A stretch of 16,606 bases of DNA from Pirellulales bacterium. GTDB lineage: Bacteria; Planctomycetota; Planctomycetia; Pirellulales; JALHLM01. Shown in pieces: positions 1-6,409 of this stretch. Within the stretch, counting starts at the first letter, position 1. Each line of letters starts with the position of its first letter. The stretch covers positions 1 through 16,606 of the forward strand of contig JALHLM010000059.1 in the NCBI GenBank assembly GCA_022844585.1. Reading direction: 5' to 3'. The position numbers and the translations under genes were made by a program. The notes beneath the pieces are model-generated. The model was not told the DNA's origin, made no database searches, and was given only the letters and a program-made list of their open reading frames with translations.

Positions 1-233
1 CCGCGCCCTTCGGCGTTGAAGTTCTTCCCGGCCTTGGTGAATTCGCCGTCGAAATAATCGCCGAAGACGAAGAAGTAGGTCGGCGGCGGCACCGTCCGGT
101 TAGCGACGTTCGGCGGCAATGCCGCTTGGCCCTGGACGGGTCCGGGCGCGAAACAAGCCAAGAGCGCCAGGCCGATAACGCTGAGCCCGCCGCGCCGCAC
201 GGCGCGCGAACGCGAATAGTTTCGCCGATGCAT
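1..233 (-). CDS. Exported protein, N-terminal fragment (cut by window edge)
   Basis: An open frame starts at ATG 233 and runs off the left edge, giving 77 complete codons. The start has a good ribosome binding site, GAGGAG, 8 bases upstream. The N-terminus is a signal peptide: an Arg-rich n-region (about residues 3-14), a hydrophobic stretch (about 17-29) and a likely cleavage near VQG-QA at about residue 36. The mature part begins with a Pro/Asn-rich linker and then an aromatic motif, YFFVFGDYFDGEF, followed by KAGKNFNAEGRG. I associate a FGDYFDGE...EGRG start with planctomycete exported TPR-like proteins, but too little is visible to confirm it. It is divergent from the lipoprotein gene at 549. 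The protein is almost certainly exported; its function is unknown. Confidence 0.72.
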   Translation of the reverse strand, partial: MHRRNYSRSRAVRRGGLSVIGLALLACFAPGPVQGQAALPPNVANRTVPPPTYFFVFGDYFDGEFTKAGKNFNAEGR

Positions 234-548
234 CGCTGCGACTCCTCGTTCTGATCCGATCGATTTTACGCGTTCCCGGCGCGCCGGGAAGCCACAGGGG
301 CGACTCTTTTCCGAATTCGCCCACTCGCCCCAGCCGCGTCCTGTCTGTCCATCTTACCAATTCCCCGTCCCGTGCTTACTTCCAACATCCCGGCAAGTCG
401 CGCGGGTTCGACCAAAGTCGCACCGGCCGGGCGGACGATAACATTCTTAACGAATAGACCGGCCGTAGGGTCTGTACGGGGACGCGCCGGATGCGTCCCA
501 CGGAGAGCGGAGCTCTCCGACGGCGCCTTAGGATGGAGAAAACGGACT
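234..548. other. Divergent intergenic region, 315 bases
   Basis: This stretch separates the minus-strand exported protein (start 233) from the plus-strand lipoprotein (start 549), so it should hold both promoters. I see no convincing -35/-10 pair. The only clear structure is the hairpin at 501-519. The open frames crossing it lack ribosome binding sites and plausible protein composition. Confidence 0.6.
501..519 (+). promoter_or_regulatory. Hairpin in the lipoprotein leader
   Basis: CGGAGAGC (501-508) and GCTCTCCG (512-519) form a perfect 8-bp stem around the three-base loop GGA. It ends 29 bases before the lipoprotein start codon and 15 bases before the GGAG ribosome binding site. No T-run follows, so it is not a classical terminator. 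A leader-RNA structure affecting translation or mRNA stability is possible. The structure is seen directly; its role is inference. Confidence 0.35.
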
Positions 549-788
549 ATGCGCAGCAGTCAGCGTCAGGGACGCGTTTCCCCGGGACTCATGCTTTTGG
601 CGGCAATCTGGGCCGGCACGACCTTGACCGGCTGCCAGTTCAACGAGGGCGGACAGACGCTCCCCAGCCCGTACTACCTACAAGATGACGTCCAATATCA
701 CCCGGCCGGACCGGAGTTCAAGCTCTCGCGCGAAGCCGCGGCGCTGGACGAAGCCCGGGCGCGGGTGCAAAACGGCGCGACCCCGTAA
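549..788 (+). CDS. Short lipoprotein of planctomycete type
   Basis: This predicts a 79-residue protein. The frame is open back to 372, but ATG 549 is preferred because GGAG at 535-538 sits 10 bases upstream and because it gives a clean signal sequence. A basic n-region (MRSSQRQGR) and hydrophobic core (about 12-25) lead to the lipobox LTGC with Cys29, so diacylation by Lgt and membrane anchoring are expected. The mature part is only about 50 residues: LPSPYYLQDDVQYHPAG, then EFKLSREAAALDEARA, a short charged helix. I recall similar short lipoproteins with a LPSPYYL-DDVQY-PAGPEF pattern in planctomycetes, but cannot confirm this here. No enzymatic motif is present. A structural or envelope-associated role is possible. 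The next plus-strand gene is 390 bases away. Confidence 0.78.
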   Translation: MRSSQRQGRVSPGLMLLAAIWAGTTLTGCQFNEGGQTLPSPYYLQDDVQYHPAGPEFKLSREAAALDEARARVQNGATP

Positions 789-921
789 TCGCCACGCGGG
801 TCGAACAACGATCATAGTCGGGCGTCGTTTCGCTTCACCTGGCAGATCGCGGACAGCGGCTCGTTCGCTGTGCGCGCACCATGTGACCGAGGCGGCGCCA
901 GAGGGGGGACGGCGCCCTTGC

Positions 922-972
922 GGCTGACGACCAAGCGCGCGCTTTTTCGAAAGCGCCGTTTGGCCGTCAGTC
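922..972 (+). repeat. Long hairpin with TTCG tetraloop
   Basis: The segment folds nearly end to end. 922-929 pairs with 965-972 (core CTGACG/CGTCAG). After an A930/C964 mismatch, 931-937 pairs with 957-963, including a G-T wobble at 935/959. After one bulged base (C938), GCGCTTT (939-945) pairs with AAAGCGC (950-956) around the loop TTCG. That is about 23 pairs with two G-T wobbles and one bulge. UUCG is an unusually stable RNA tetraloop. It starts 133 bases after the lipoprotein stop. No T-run follows, so it is an atypical terminator. A palindromic repeat element or structured RNA is more likely. Confidence 0.55.
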
Positions 973-1013
973 CGCGAGGGACATTTTGTTTTCTGGAGTC
1001 GTGCGCGCGGTTG

Positions 1014-1146
1014 CACCACAGAGGGACGGAGGACACGGAGAGAGAGGAAGAGTTGCGCGCGTTCGATTCGATGGCGCTGCGACACTTTTTCTTGTGCCGC
1101 GCATTCTTAAGATCGATTGGATGCGATTGTGTTCCGTCGGTGGTTT
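1014..1146 (+). repeat. Degraded dispersed repeat of the CACCACAGAGG family
   Basis: The left end (1014-1052) begins CACCACAGAGGGACGGAGG and continues with purine-rich GA repeats. This matches a dispersed repeat known from many environmental bacterial genomes, often mistranslated as HHRGTEDTE. The right end at about 1125-1146 contains GTGTTCCGTCGGTGGTTT, which resembles a decayed inverted copy of the left end. A related unit lies at 15335-15360. The right end is 32 bases from the GlsB-like start codon, so that gene's promoter lies in or upstream of the repeat. Confidence 0.5.
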
Positions 1147-1178
1147 CTGCCGATGGATTGCTTGGAGGGGGACTTGCC

Positions 1179-1565
1179 ATGGACTTCGAATTGCCGCCCG
1201 AGGCCCAACGCTGGGTCAATGACGTGCTGGTTTGGATTGGGTTTGGCACGCTGGTCGGATTGCTGGCGAAAGCCATCATGCCGGGCCGCGATCCCGGCGG
1301 CGCCGTGGCAACAATCATGATGGGCATTCTCGGCACCATCATCGGCTGCGGCACGTTGTTGTTCTTTGGCGCGGACCGCCCGATCACGCCGATCAGTCCC
1401 ATCGGATTGCTCGTGGCCACGACCGGCGCGTTCGTACTTTTGGCCTTCTACCGCATCATGGCCGGTCACTGGTTCCGTGACGGCGTCCGCCAGCCCCTGC
1501 TCCGTCGCCGCGTCCGCGCGCCCAAGTACGCGGAAGTGGATCAAGTGGTGTACGAAGAGACGTAG
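1179..1565 (+). CDS. GlsB/YeaQ/YmgE-family small membrane protein
   Basis: A 128-residue protein starting at ATG 1179, with GGAGGGG at 1164-1170 eight bases upstream. The frame extends back to 870, but that part is repeat sequence. Three hydrophobic segments are visible at about 15-33, 44-63 and 76-93. Between the first two lies the small-residue motif GLLAKAIMPGRDPGG, followed by MMGILGTIIG. This pattern fits the transglycosylase-associated protein family (PF04226), small inner-membrane proteins linked to stress responses whose biochemistry is unclear. Family members are typically about 80-100 residues. This one has an extra third helix region and a C-terminal tail of about 35 residues that is Arg-rich (RQPLLRRRVR) and then acidic. 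It stands alone, with repeats on both sides. Confidence 0.82.
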   Translation: MDFELPPEAQRWVNDVLVWIGFGTLVGLLAKAIMPGRDPGGAVATIMMGILGTIIGCGTLLFFGADRPITPISPIGLLVATTGAFVLLAFYRIMAGHWFRDGVRQPLLRRRVRAPKYAEVDQVVYEET

Positions 1566-1578
1566 CACGAGCAACATT

Positions 1579-1780
1579 CCGTAGGTCAGGCACCCCGGTC
1601 GAAGCCGAAACTTGTCGCACCGCTCTAACGCCGAGCAACATCCCGTAATCGCGCCAGCCAATTGCCTGACAAATCGACGCCTTGCTCCGTCAGGCAATTT
1701 GCCGGCATCGACTCTGGATGTCGCCGCGTTTGTTTTCGATGCGCTGCTTTTTGCCTTCCACCACGGTGCCTGACCTACGG
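1579..1780. repeat. Nested inverted repeat built on GTCAGGCA
   Basis: The outer arms are CCGTAGGTCAGGCACC (1579-1594) and its exact reverse complement (1765-1780). Inside lie AATTGCCTGAC (1660-1670) and its exact reverse complement (1689-1699), 18 bases apart. All four arms contain GTCAGGCA or its complement, so they belong to one repeat family. In addition, GAGCAACAT followed by YCCGTA occurs twice in direct orientation, at about 1569 and 1634. The block lies between the convergent GlsB-like and Tat-signal genes. I recall CGTAGGTCAGGC-type intergenic repeats as common in planctomycetes, but this is unverified. It may also end transcription from both sides. Confidence 0.65.
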
Positions 1781-1805
1781 ATAGCGCTTTCATGCGCAAC
1801 GGGGT

Positions 1806-3065
1806 TCACGCTTTCCAGAAGAGCGACTCCTTCGACACTTGATACGCCACGCCCATCTCCGGCGTTTCGAAAAGCGTTTGCCCTCGATGCAACGACTCGA
1901 CGCCGCCGATCACCATGCCTGAGGTGAGCAGCGTGCGCTCGACCGGATATGGCGCTTTGCCGGTGAGCACCATGTCTTCGATGTGATGAATCAACGGCGT
2001 GAAGAAATCGGCCGTTGACGAGCCGTGCCCGGGCATCGGCAGATACATTTGGCAGGAGACGATTTCGTTCTTGTCCGCAATATAGCCGGCATAGTTGAAG
2101 TCCTGGACCGACGTCAGGTAGATGCTGGTCTTGAAGCCGTCGCGATGTTCGACGAAGAATCCGGCCGTGGTCGGCTGGACGCGCTTGAACCACTCATAGC
2201 TCACCGGATCGCTGGGATAGCCGCCCTCGACCGGCAGATTATGGCTGCGACAGAGCGCCGCCACGATCAAGTCGCGCGTCCGTTTACGTTCGTCGCGTTC
2301 GAGTTCCGTCCAAAGCGCGTCTCCCTTCAATGCGTGGACGCTCTTAATCCCCGCTTCGCCGCCGCGCCGGCGTTCCGACATGCATTGTGCGGCTTCGTAG
2401 GCGTGGAAGTCGTAGCTGTCGACGCCGCCGTAGGCCACGCAGACGCTTTCCTTTAAATCCGCGCCGTGCGGCATGTCGATCGCCGGCAGGCGCCGCGTGA
2501 CCGGCAGCGACGACCCGGCCAGGAACGGGAAACCCAAACGTCGCGCGTCCTCGACCATCTCCGCGCATTCCGCCCAATTCGTGGAGAGATGCTTGTCGTT
2601 GAACACCGGCGCCGCGCGGCCGCTGTCTTCGAAGACTTTAACCATCTCCTTGAACCAGCGGTAGCGTGGATAGAGCGTTTGCCCTTTGTAGTTGCGCGGG
2701 TAATCGCCGTGCTCGCCGATGATCACCACGCCGTCGACCGCGAGCTTGTCGCCTCCCAAGGTCAGCGCCTCGGCGACGGAATTGAATTGGCGGAGCTTGT
2801 GCTTGGCGATGCGCTCGCGGGCCAGGTCGCCTTCAGGAAACTGTTCGATGTATACGCCAGCCACTTCCACGCGCGGTTCCACCCAGCCGCCGGCCCAGGC
2901 GTAGCCCGCGGTCAGCCGATCCAGAAAGTGTTGCGAATGCGAGTGCGTTCGCACCTCGGTGCCGATAAAGGCGATCTTCTTGCGGCTGGTCTGCGCGGCG
3001 CGGGCAAATTGCGTGGCAAGCAAACATCCGGCGCTCGCGGCGAGGAATTGGCGACGTTGGAGCAT
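1806..3065 (-). CDS. Tat-signal exported protein of unknown function
   Basis: A 419-residue protein starting at ATG 3065. No clear Shine-Dalgarno sequence is visible, but the N-terminus is decisive: MLQRRQFLAASAG with Arg-Arg at 4-5 and a hydrophobic h-region ending at ARAAQ is a twin-arginine signal peptide, so it should be exported folded. The mature part begins KKIAFIGTEVRTHSHSQHF, a beta strand then GTE turn as in Rossmann-like folds. Around 95-125 it reads FNSVAEALTLGG, then VDGVVIIGEHGDYPRN, reminiscent of the N-terminal half of Gfo/Idh/MocA oxidoreductases. A clear GxGxxG is missing, so cofactor binding is uncertain. The C-terminal half carries VQDFNYAGYI and MPGHGSSTADFF with no motif I can name. 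It is divergent from the C45-like hydrolase. An exported oxidoreductase-like protein is one possibility; the family is not recognised. Confidence 0.85.
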   Translation of the reverse strand: MLQRRQFLAASAGCLLATQFARAAQTSRKKIAFIGTEVRTHSHSQHFLDRLTAGYAWAGGWVEPRVEVAGVYIEQFPEGDLARERIAKHKLRQFNSVAEALTLGGDKLAVDGVVIIGEHGDYPRNYKGQTLYPRYRWFKEMVKVFEDSGRAAPVFNDKHLSTNWAECAEMVEDARRLGFPFLAGSSLPVTRRLPAIDMPHGADLKESVCVAYGGVDSYDFHAYEAAQCMSERRRGGEAGIKSVHALKGDALWTELERDERKRTRDLIVAALCRSHNLPVEGGYPSDPVSYEWFKRVQPTTAGFFVEHRDGFKTSIYLTSVQDFNYAGYIADKNEIVSCQMYLPMPGHGSSTADFFTPLIHHIEDMVLTGKAPYPVERTLLTSGMVIGGVESLHRGQTLFETPEMGVAYQVSKESLFWKA

Positions 3066-3211
3066 GGTGTCAAATCCGCGAAGGAGGGAAGCGAGGCGGG
3101 GAGGGACTACGTAGCGGAACGCCTATACTAACCCGCTGCACGGGCGAGAGGGAGTGGATTTCGGTATCCCGGCGGTAAGTCGAAAAACACTCCCAGCGGC
3201 GGTCCGATTCG

Positions 3212-3220
3212 TGTTATGAT
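3212..3220 (+). promoter_or_regulatory. Candidate extended -10 for the C45-like gene
   Basis: TGT followed by TATGAT (3215-3220) fits an extended -10 element (TGN plus five of six bases of TATAAT). No good -35 is visible at the expected spacing, as is common for extended -10 promoters. It lies about 44 bases before the start codon at 3264, in the divergent region. Confidence 0.35.
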
Positions 3221-3263
3221 CCTGAGACCGTGGCTTAACGACGCTCCGTCTGGAGGGACAGGC

Positions 3264-4499
3264 ATGTCTCCGCATCGCATGATTCGCTGCACCGCCGTCG
3301 CGGTGGTGGCACTGCTTCCGGTTTCAATCCAAGCGGAAGAAAAGCCCGCGGCGATTCGCGGCGAGGCTTCGGCCACCGTTGCGCGGGAAATCTTCGCCAA
3401 ACCAGACGTGACGGGCGGCGCGGGACATCGCATCCTGGTCGGTGAAGGGGACGTGCGATTGCCGTTGGTCGTCGTGCGCGGCACGCCTTACGCCATGGGC
3501 TGGCACTTGGGCCGACAGATGAAATCGGAGATTCACCAATTCGTGCCCGCCGCGTTGGCCGGCATCACCAAGGAACTCGGCGTCACGGAAGCGCAGTTGA
3601 CCGAGGTCTGGGCGCGCTCGGCGGCTTATGCCGATGATCGCGTCGAACAGGAACTCGCCGGCCTGGCCGACGGCTCGGAACTATCGCTCTCAACGTTGCA
3701 GGCTGTGCACGCCGTGCCGTTGTTGATGCCGTATTCGTGCAGCAGCATCGCCGCCTGGGGCGCGGCGACGGAAGACGGTCACCTGTATCAGACCCGCAAT
3801 CTGGATTGGAGCCTGGAAGTCGGCGCGCATGAATTTCCGTCGATGGTGCTGTACATCCCCGACGGCGGCATCCCGCACATCGTACCGTCATTCGCAGGCG
3901 TGATCGGCGCGCACACCGGGATGAACGCCAAAGGCATCGTCCTTTCCGAAATGGGCGATTCCTCGGCCAAGGAAGCGCCGTACGACGTGCATGCTCCGCA
4001 CTTCGCCATCTTCTTCCGCACGCTGCTTTACGATGGCGACTCGCTCAGTCGCACGCTCGATATTTTTCAAAACCAGCAGCCGACGAAGCGCTATCACTTC
4101 GTCTTCGGCGATGGCCAGAATGAACACCGCGCCGTGAAGTTGCGGGCGCATTCGCCAGAGGGCGAAGGCAAATGGTTATCCATTTGGAAAGACAACGATC
4201 CGACCGATGAGATCGCCCCGGAAGTGATGTCGTGCGTCGTCTACAACGACGAAGGGCGCGGGGCGTTTCCCACGCTCAAGGCCGAACACGGCAAGCTCAA
4301 TGGCGAAAAGTTGGTCGCGCTCGCCAACCAAATTCCCATCAAGGGCGGCAACGTGGAAAACGTGATCTACGACGCCACGGCCCTGCGGATGTGGGTCTCC
4401 TACGCCCACGGCGACCAGGAGGCCTACCAGCGGCCGTACGTGTACGTCGATCTCAAAACCATCGACGCCGACGCCGACGGCCGCCCGGACTTGGAATAG
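3264..4499 (+). CDS. Secreted C45-type autoproteolytic acyltransferase/hydrolase
   Basis: A 411-residue protein starting at ATG 3264, with GGAGG at 3252-3256 seven bases upstream; the longer frame from 3216 lacks a site. A Sec signal peptide covers residues 1-24 (cleavage SIQA-EE). The segment PLVVVRGTPYAMGWHLGRQ (68-86) matches the conserved start of the peptidase C45/acyl-CoA:6-aminopenicillanic acid acyltransferase-like family, with its G-x-x-x-G-x-Q pattern. In PYSCSSIAAWGAATEDG, Cys159 is the expected N-terminal nucleophile exposed by autoproteolysis before it. NLDW (179-182) and IGAHTGMNAKGIVLSEM are also typical of this Ntn-hydrolase fold. Substrates in the family range from N-acyl amino acids to peptides; none can be assigned here. 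The C-terminus DADADGRPDLE is Asp-rich. The gene is isolated, though the DUF3352-like gene follows 134 bases later in the same direction. Confidence 0.88.
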   Translation: MSPHRMIRCTAVAVVALLPVSIQAEEKPAAIRGEASATVAREIFAKPDVTGGAGHRILVGEGDVRLPLVVVRGTPYAMGWHLGRQMKSEIHQFVPAALAGITKELGVTEAQLTEVWARSAAYADDRVEQELAGLADGSELSLSTLQAVHAVPLLMPYSCSSIAAWGAATEDGHLYQTRNLDWSLEVGAHEFPSMVLYIPDGGIPHIVPSFAGVIGAHTGMNAKGIVLSEMGDSSAKEAPYDVHAPHFAIFFRTLLYDGDSLSRTLDIFQNQQPTKRYHFVFGDGQNEHRAVKLRAHSPEGEGKWLSIWKDNDPTDEIAPEVMSCVVYNDEGRGAFPTLKAEHGKLNGEKLVALANQIPIKGGNVENVIYDATALRMWVSYAHGDQEAYQRPYVYVDLKTIDADADGRPDLE

Positions 4500-4542
4500 C
4501 CCAGCTCAATATACGTCGGTTGAAACCTCCCGCGCCGGGGAC

Positions 4543-4551
4543 TGGTATAAT
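4543..4551 (+). promoter_or_regulatory. Candidate extended -10 promoter for the DUF3352-like operon
   Basis: TGG followed by a perfect TATAAT (4546-4551) forms a consensus extended -10. TTGAAA at 4520-4525 resembles a -35, but the 20-base gap is longer than usual. It lies 82 bases upstream of the start codon at 4634, which suggests that the three-gene unit has its own promoter rather than depending on the C45-like gene. Confidence 0.5.
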
Positions 4552-4633
4552 CGCGCGACGGCGGACCGGCTGCCAATCGGCGGACGGGTCTCCGTAGCGG
4601 TCCGGTTTCTCTTCTTCGCGGGAGGCGCGACGT

Positions 4634-6409
4634 ATGTCGTTCCAGCAATTTCACGCGCGCTTGTTCGCACTGGTCTTTGGTCTGCTGGTCGTGGCGAGCG
4701 CCCGTTTCGCCGCCGCCGAAAACGACCTCGCGTCGGCGTTTCCTGCAGGCGCCATCGTTTACGGTGAGTTGAGCGACGCCGGCGAGGTGGCCGATCGCCT
4801 GCGCGGTTCCGCCTATTGGTCGACGCTCGTGGACAGCCCGCAGTGGAAACAGGCCCAGAATACGCCGCAGTGGCGGCAATTCCAGGCGGGTCGCACGCTG
4901 CTGGAGCGTCAACTTGGCATGGATGCGTGGGAGGCGGCGAAGAGTTTGCTGGGGAATCGCGTAGCAGTCGCCCTTTACCCGCGCGGCCCTGGCGAAAAGC
5001 CGAACGTCGTCGCGCTCGTGCGCACCGCGGACGCGGCCTTCCTGCCGAAACTTCGCGAACAACTCGCGCCTATGCTGGCGCTCGCGGAGGAAAAGCTGCA
5101 CGTCTCACAGGCGCTCGACGGCGTCGAGCGCATCAATCTCGATAACCAAGGCTATTTGGCCTGGAAGGGCGATTGGCTTGTCTTCGCGGATCGCGAAGAA
5201 TTGCTCGATCAATCGCTCGCGTTGCTGGCAACGAATGAAGGCGAGAATCTGAAGCAGGACAAGCCGTATCAAGCGATGCTCGCGCAGGCGAAGTGGGACG
5301 CGCCGTCAAGCGAATCCGACACGCGATTGCTGCGCGTGTACGCGAACATGGCGATGATCAATCAGGCCGCGGGGGGCCGCATCGTCCCGGAGAAGCTCGA
5401 TAACGCGCTCAGTTCGTTGGTGCTCGGTGAAAGCTTGCAGTTGGCGAGTCGCAGTCCCTACTTGTCCGTCGCCGTCGATGTGGGCGACCATGGTTGGCTC
5501 GCCACGGCGACTACCGCCGGCGACCGCGCGAAATTGGGCGATCTCTACGCCCCGTTCTTTCCGCCAGAAGGCGAAGCGGGCGTGAAGGCGTTTCCGGAAG
5601 TGCCGAAGCTGCTGGGCGGCGTGACGATTTATCGCGACTTCGCCAAATGGTACGGGCATCGCGAGCAATTGCTGCAAGAGCAACTGATGCCGGAGTTCGA
5701 TAAGTTCGAAAGCGGTCTGGCGAATTTGCTTCCCGGCAAGGACTTTGGCGAGGACGTGTTGCCGCTTGTGGGACGTCGCCTGACGTTCGTCGCCGCGCCG
5801 CAGGATTTTGCGCATTTGGACGGCGAACCCGCGGTCAAGCTGCCTGGCTTTGCACTTGTGGTCGAACTCGCCAAACCGGACGAGGCGGCCGCGATCCTGC
5901 AATTGTTCACGCAAACCTTGGCAGCCATCCTTAACATCGAGGCCGGGCAACAAGGTCGGCAACCGTGGGTGATGACGTCCGAAGCGTATCAGGGCGTGCA
6001 AATCGCCTACGCCGACTACCTGGACAAACCCTCCGGCGACAAGCTCGGCATCGCCTTCAACTTCCTGCCGGCGACCGCGCGCGTCGGCGATCAATACATT
6101 CTCAGTTCCTCGCGCGGACTATGCCGGCAACTCGTCGACGCGTTGCAACAGCCGGCGACGTCGATCGGCGCGAACGACGCGCCGCGCACCATCGACACGT
6201 CGCTGCAAATCGGGCCGATCACGGATCTGCTGGAAGAGAACCGCGAATTCTTCCAAGGACGGATGATCCAAGAAGGGCGCACCGCGGAAGAGGCCAAGGC
6301 GGAGTTCGACGTGCTAATCACGCTGCTGCGCCGCCTCACGGCGTTGCGACTCAGCACCGTCGCGGAGGCCGAGACCTTCCAACTGCAATTCGCGGGGAGC
6401 TGGCAATGA
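4634..6409 (+). CDS. Secreted DUF3352-like protein
   Basis: A 591-residue protein starting at ATG 4634, with GGAGG at 4621-4625 eight bases upstream. Residues 1-28 are a Sec signal peptide (hydrophobic 10-23, cleavage near FAAA-EN). The mature N-terminus, FPAGAIVYGELSDAGEVADRL, resembles the 'protein from the start of a DUF3352 repeat' pattern in which a Pro-x-x-x-x-x-Tyr strand is followed by a helix. Later parts, such as LVFADREELLDQSLALL and QYILSSSRGLCRQLVDAL, recur as alternating strand-helix units typical of such proteins. No catalytic motif is apparent. The stop overlaps the DUF1800 start by four bases (ATGA), so the two are probably translationally coupled. The DUF3352 assignment is from pattern memory and is moderate. 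Signal peptide, export and coupling are well supported. Confidence 0.85.
   Translation: MSFQQFHARLFALVFGLLVVASARFAAAENDLASAFPAGAIVYGELSDAGEVADRLRGSAYWSTLVDSPQWKQAQNTPQWRQFQAGRTLLERQLGMDAWEAAKSLLGNRVAVALYPRGPGEKPNVVALVRTADAAFLPKLREQLAPMLALAEEKLHVSQALDGVERINLDNQGYLAWKGDWLVFADREELLDQSLALLATNEGENLKQDKPYQAMLAQAKWDAPSSESDTRLLRVYANMAMINQAAGGRIVPEKLDNALSSLVLGESLQLASRSPYLSVAVDVGDHGWLATATTAGDRAKLGDLYAPFFPPEGEAGVKAFPEVPKLLGGVTIYRDFAKWYGHREQLLQEQLMPEFDKFESGLANLLPGKDFGEDVLPLVGRRLTFVAAPQDFAHLDGEPAVKLPGFALVVELAKPDEAAAILQLFTQTLAAILNIEAGQQGRQPWVMTSEAYQGVQIAYADYLDKPSGDKLGIAFNFLPATARVGDQYILSSSRGLCRQLVDALQQPATSIGANDAPRTIDTSLQIGPITDLLEENREFFQGRMIQEGRTAEEAKAEFDVLITLLRRLTALRLSTVAEAETFQLQFAGSWQ

Larger units (their letters stand above)
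789..1178. other. Intergenic region with two repeat-like structures
   Basis: These 390 bases between the lipoprotein and the GlsB-like gene hold a long hairpin (922-972) and a degraded dispersed repeat (1014-1146). The open frames through it (for example from 870) are extensions of the GlsB frame or translations of the repeat, not genes. Confidence 0.7.

Noticed and set aside
398..430. GGTTCGA stretch resembling a tRNA T-loop
   Set aside because: No matching T stem, anticodon arm or acceptor pairing could be found around it.
372..548. Upstream extension of the lipoprotein frame to ATG 372
   Set aside because: No ribosome binding site, and the extra 59 residues would place the signal sequence and lipobox in the middle of the protein.
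870..1178. Upstream extension of the GlsB-like frame
   Set aside because: It translates the hairpin and the CACCACAGAGG repeat (HHRGTEDTE string); the GGAGGGG site and domain start both point to 1179.
2466..3131. 221-aa plus-strand open frame
   Set aside because: It lies antisense to the Tat-signal gene; composition is Arg/Ala-rich as expected for a shadow frame in GC-rich DNA, with no motif.
4424..5101. 225-aa minus-strand open frame
   Set aside because: It overlaps the ends of two better supported plus-strand genes and shows no domain or ribosome binding site.
5306..6094. 262-aa minus-strand open frame
   Set aside because: Antisense shadow inside the DUF3352-like gene.
5965..6405. Extension of the DUF1800 frame to 5965
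   Set aside because: It would overlap the DUF3352-like gene by over 400 bases; the ATGA overlap start at 6406 with GGGGAG upstream is the family-consistent start.
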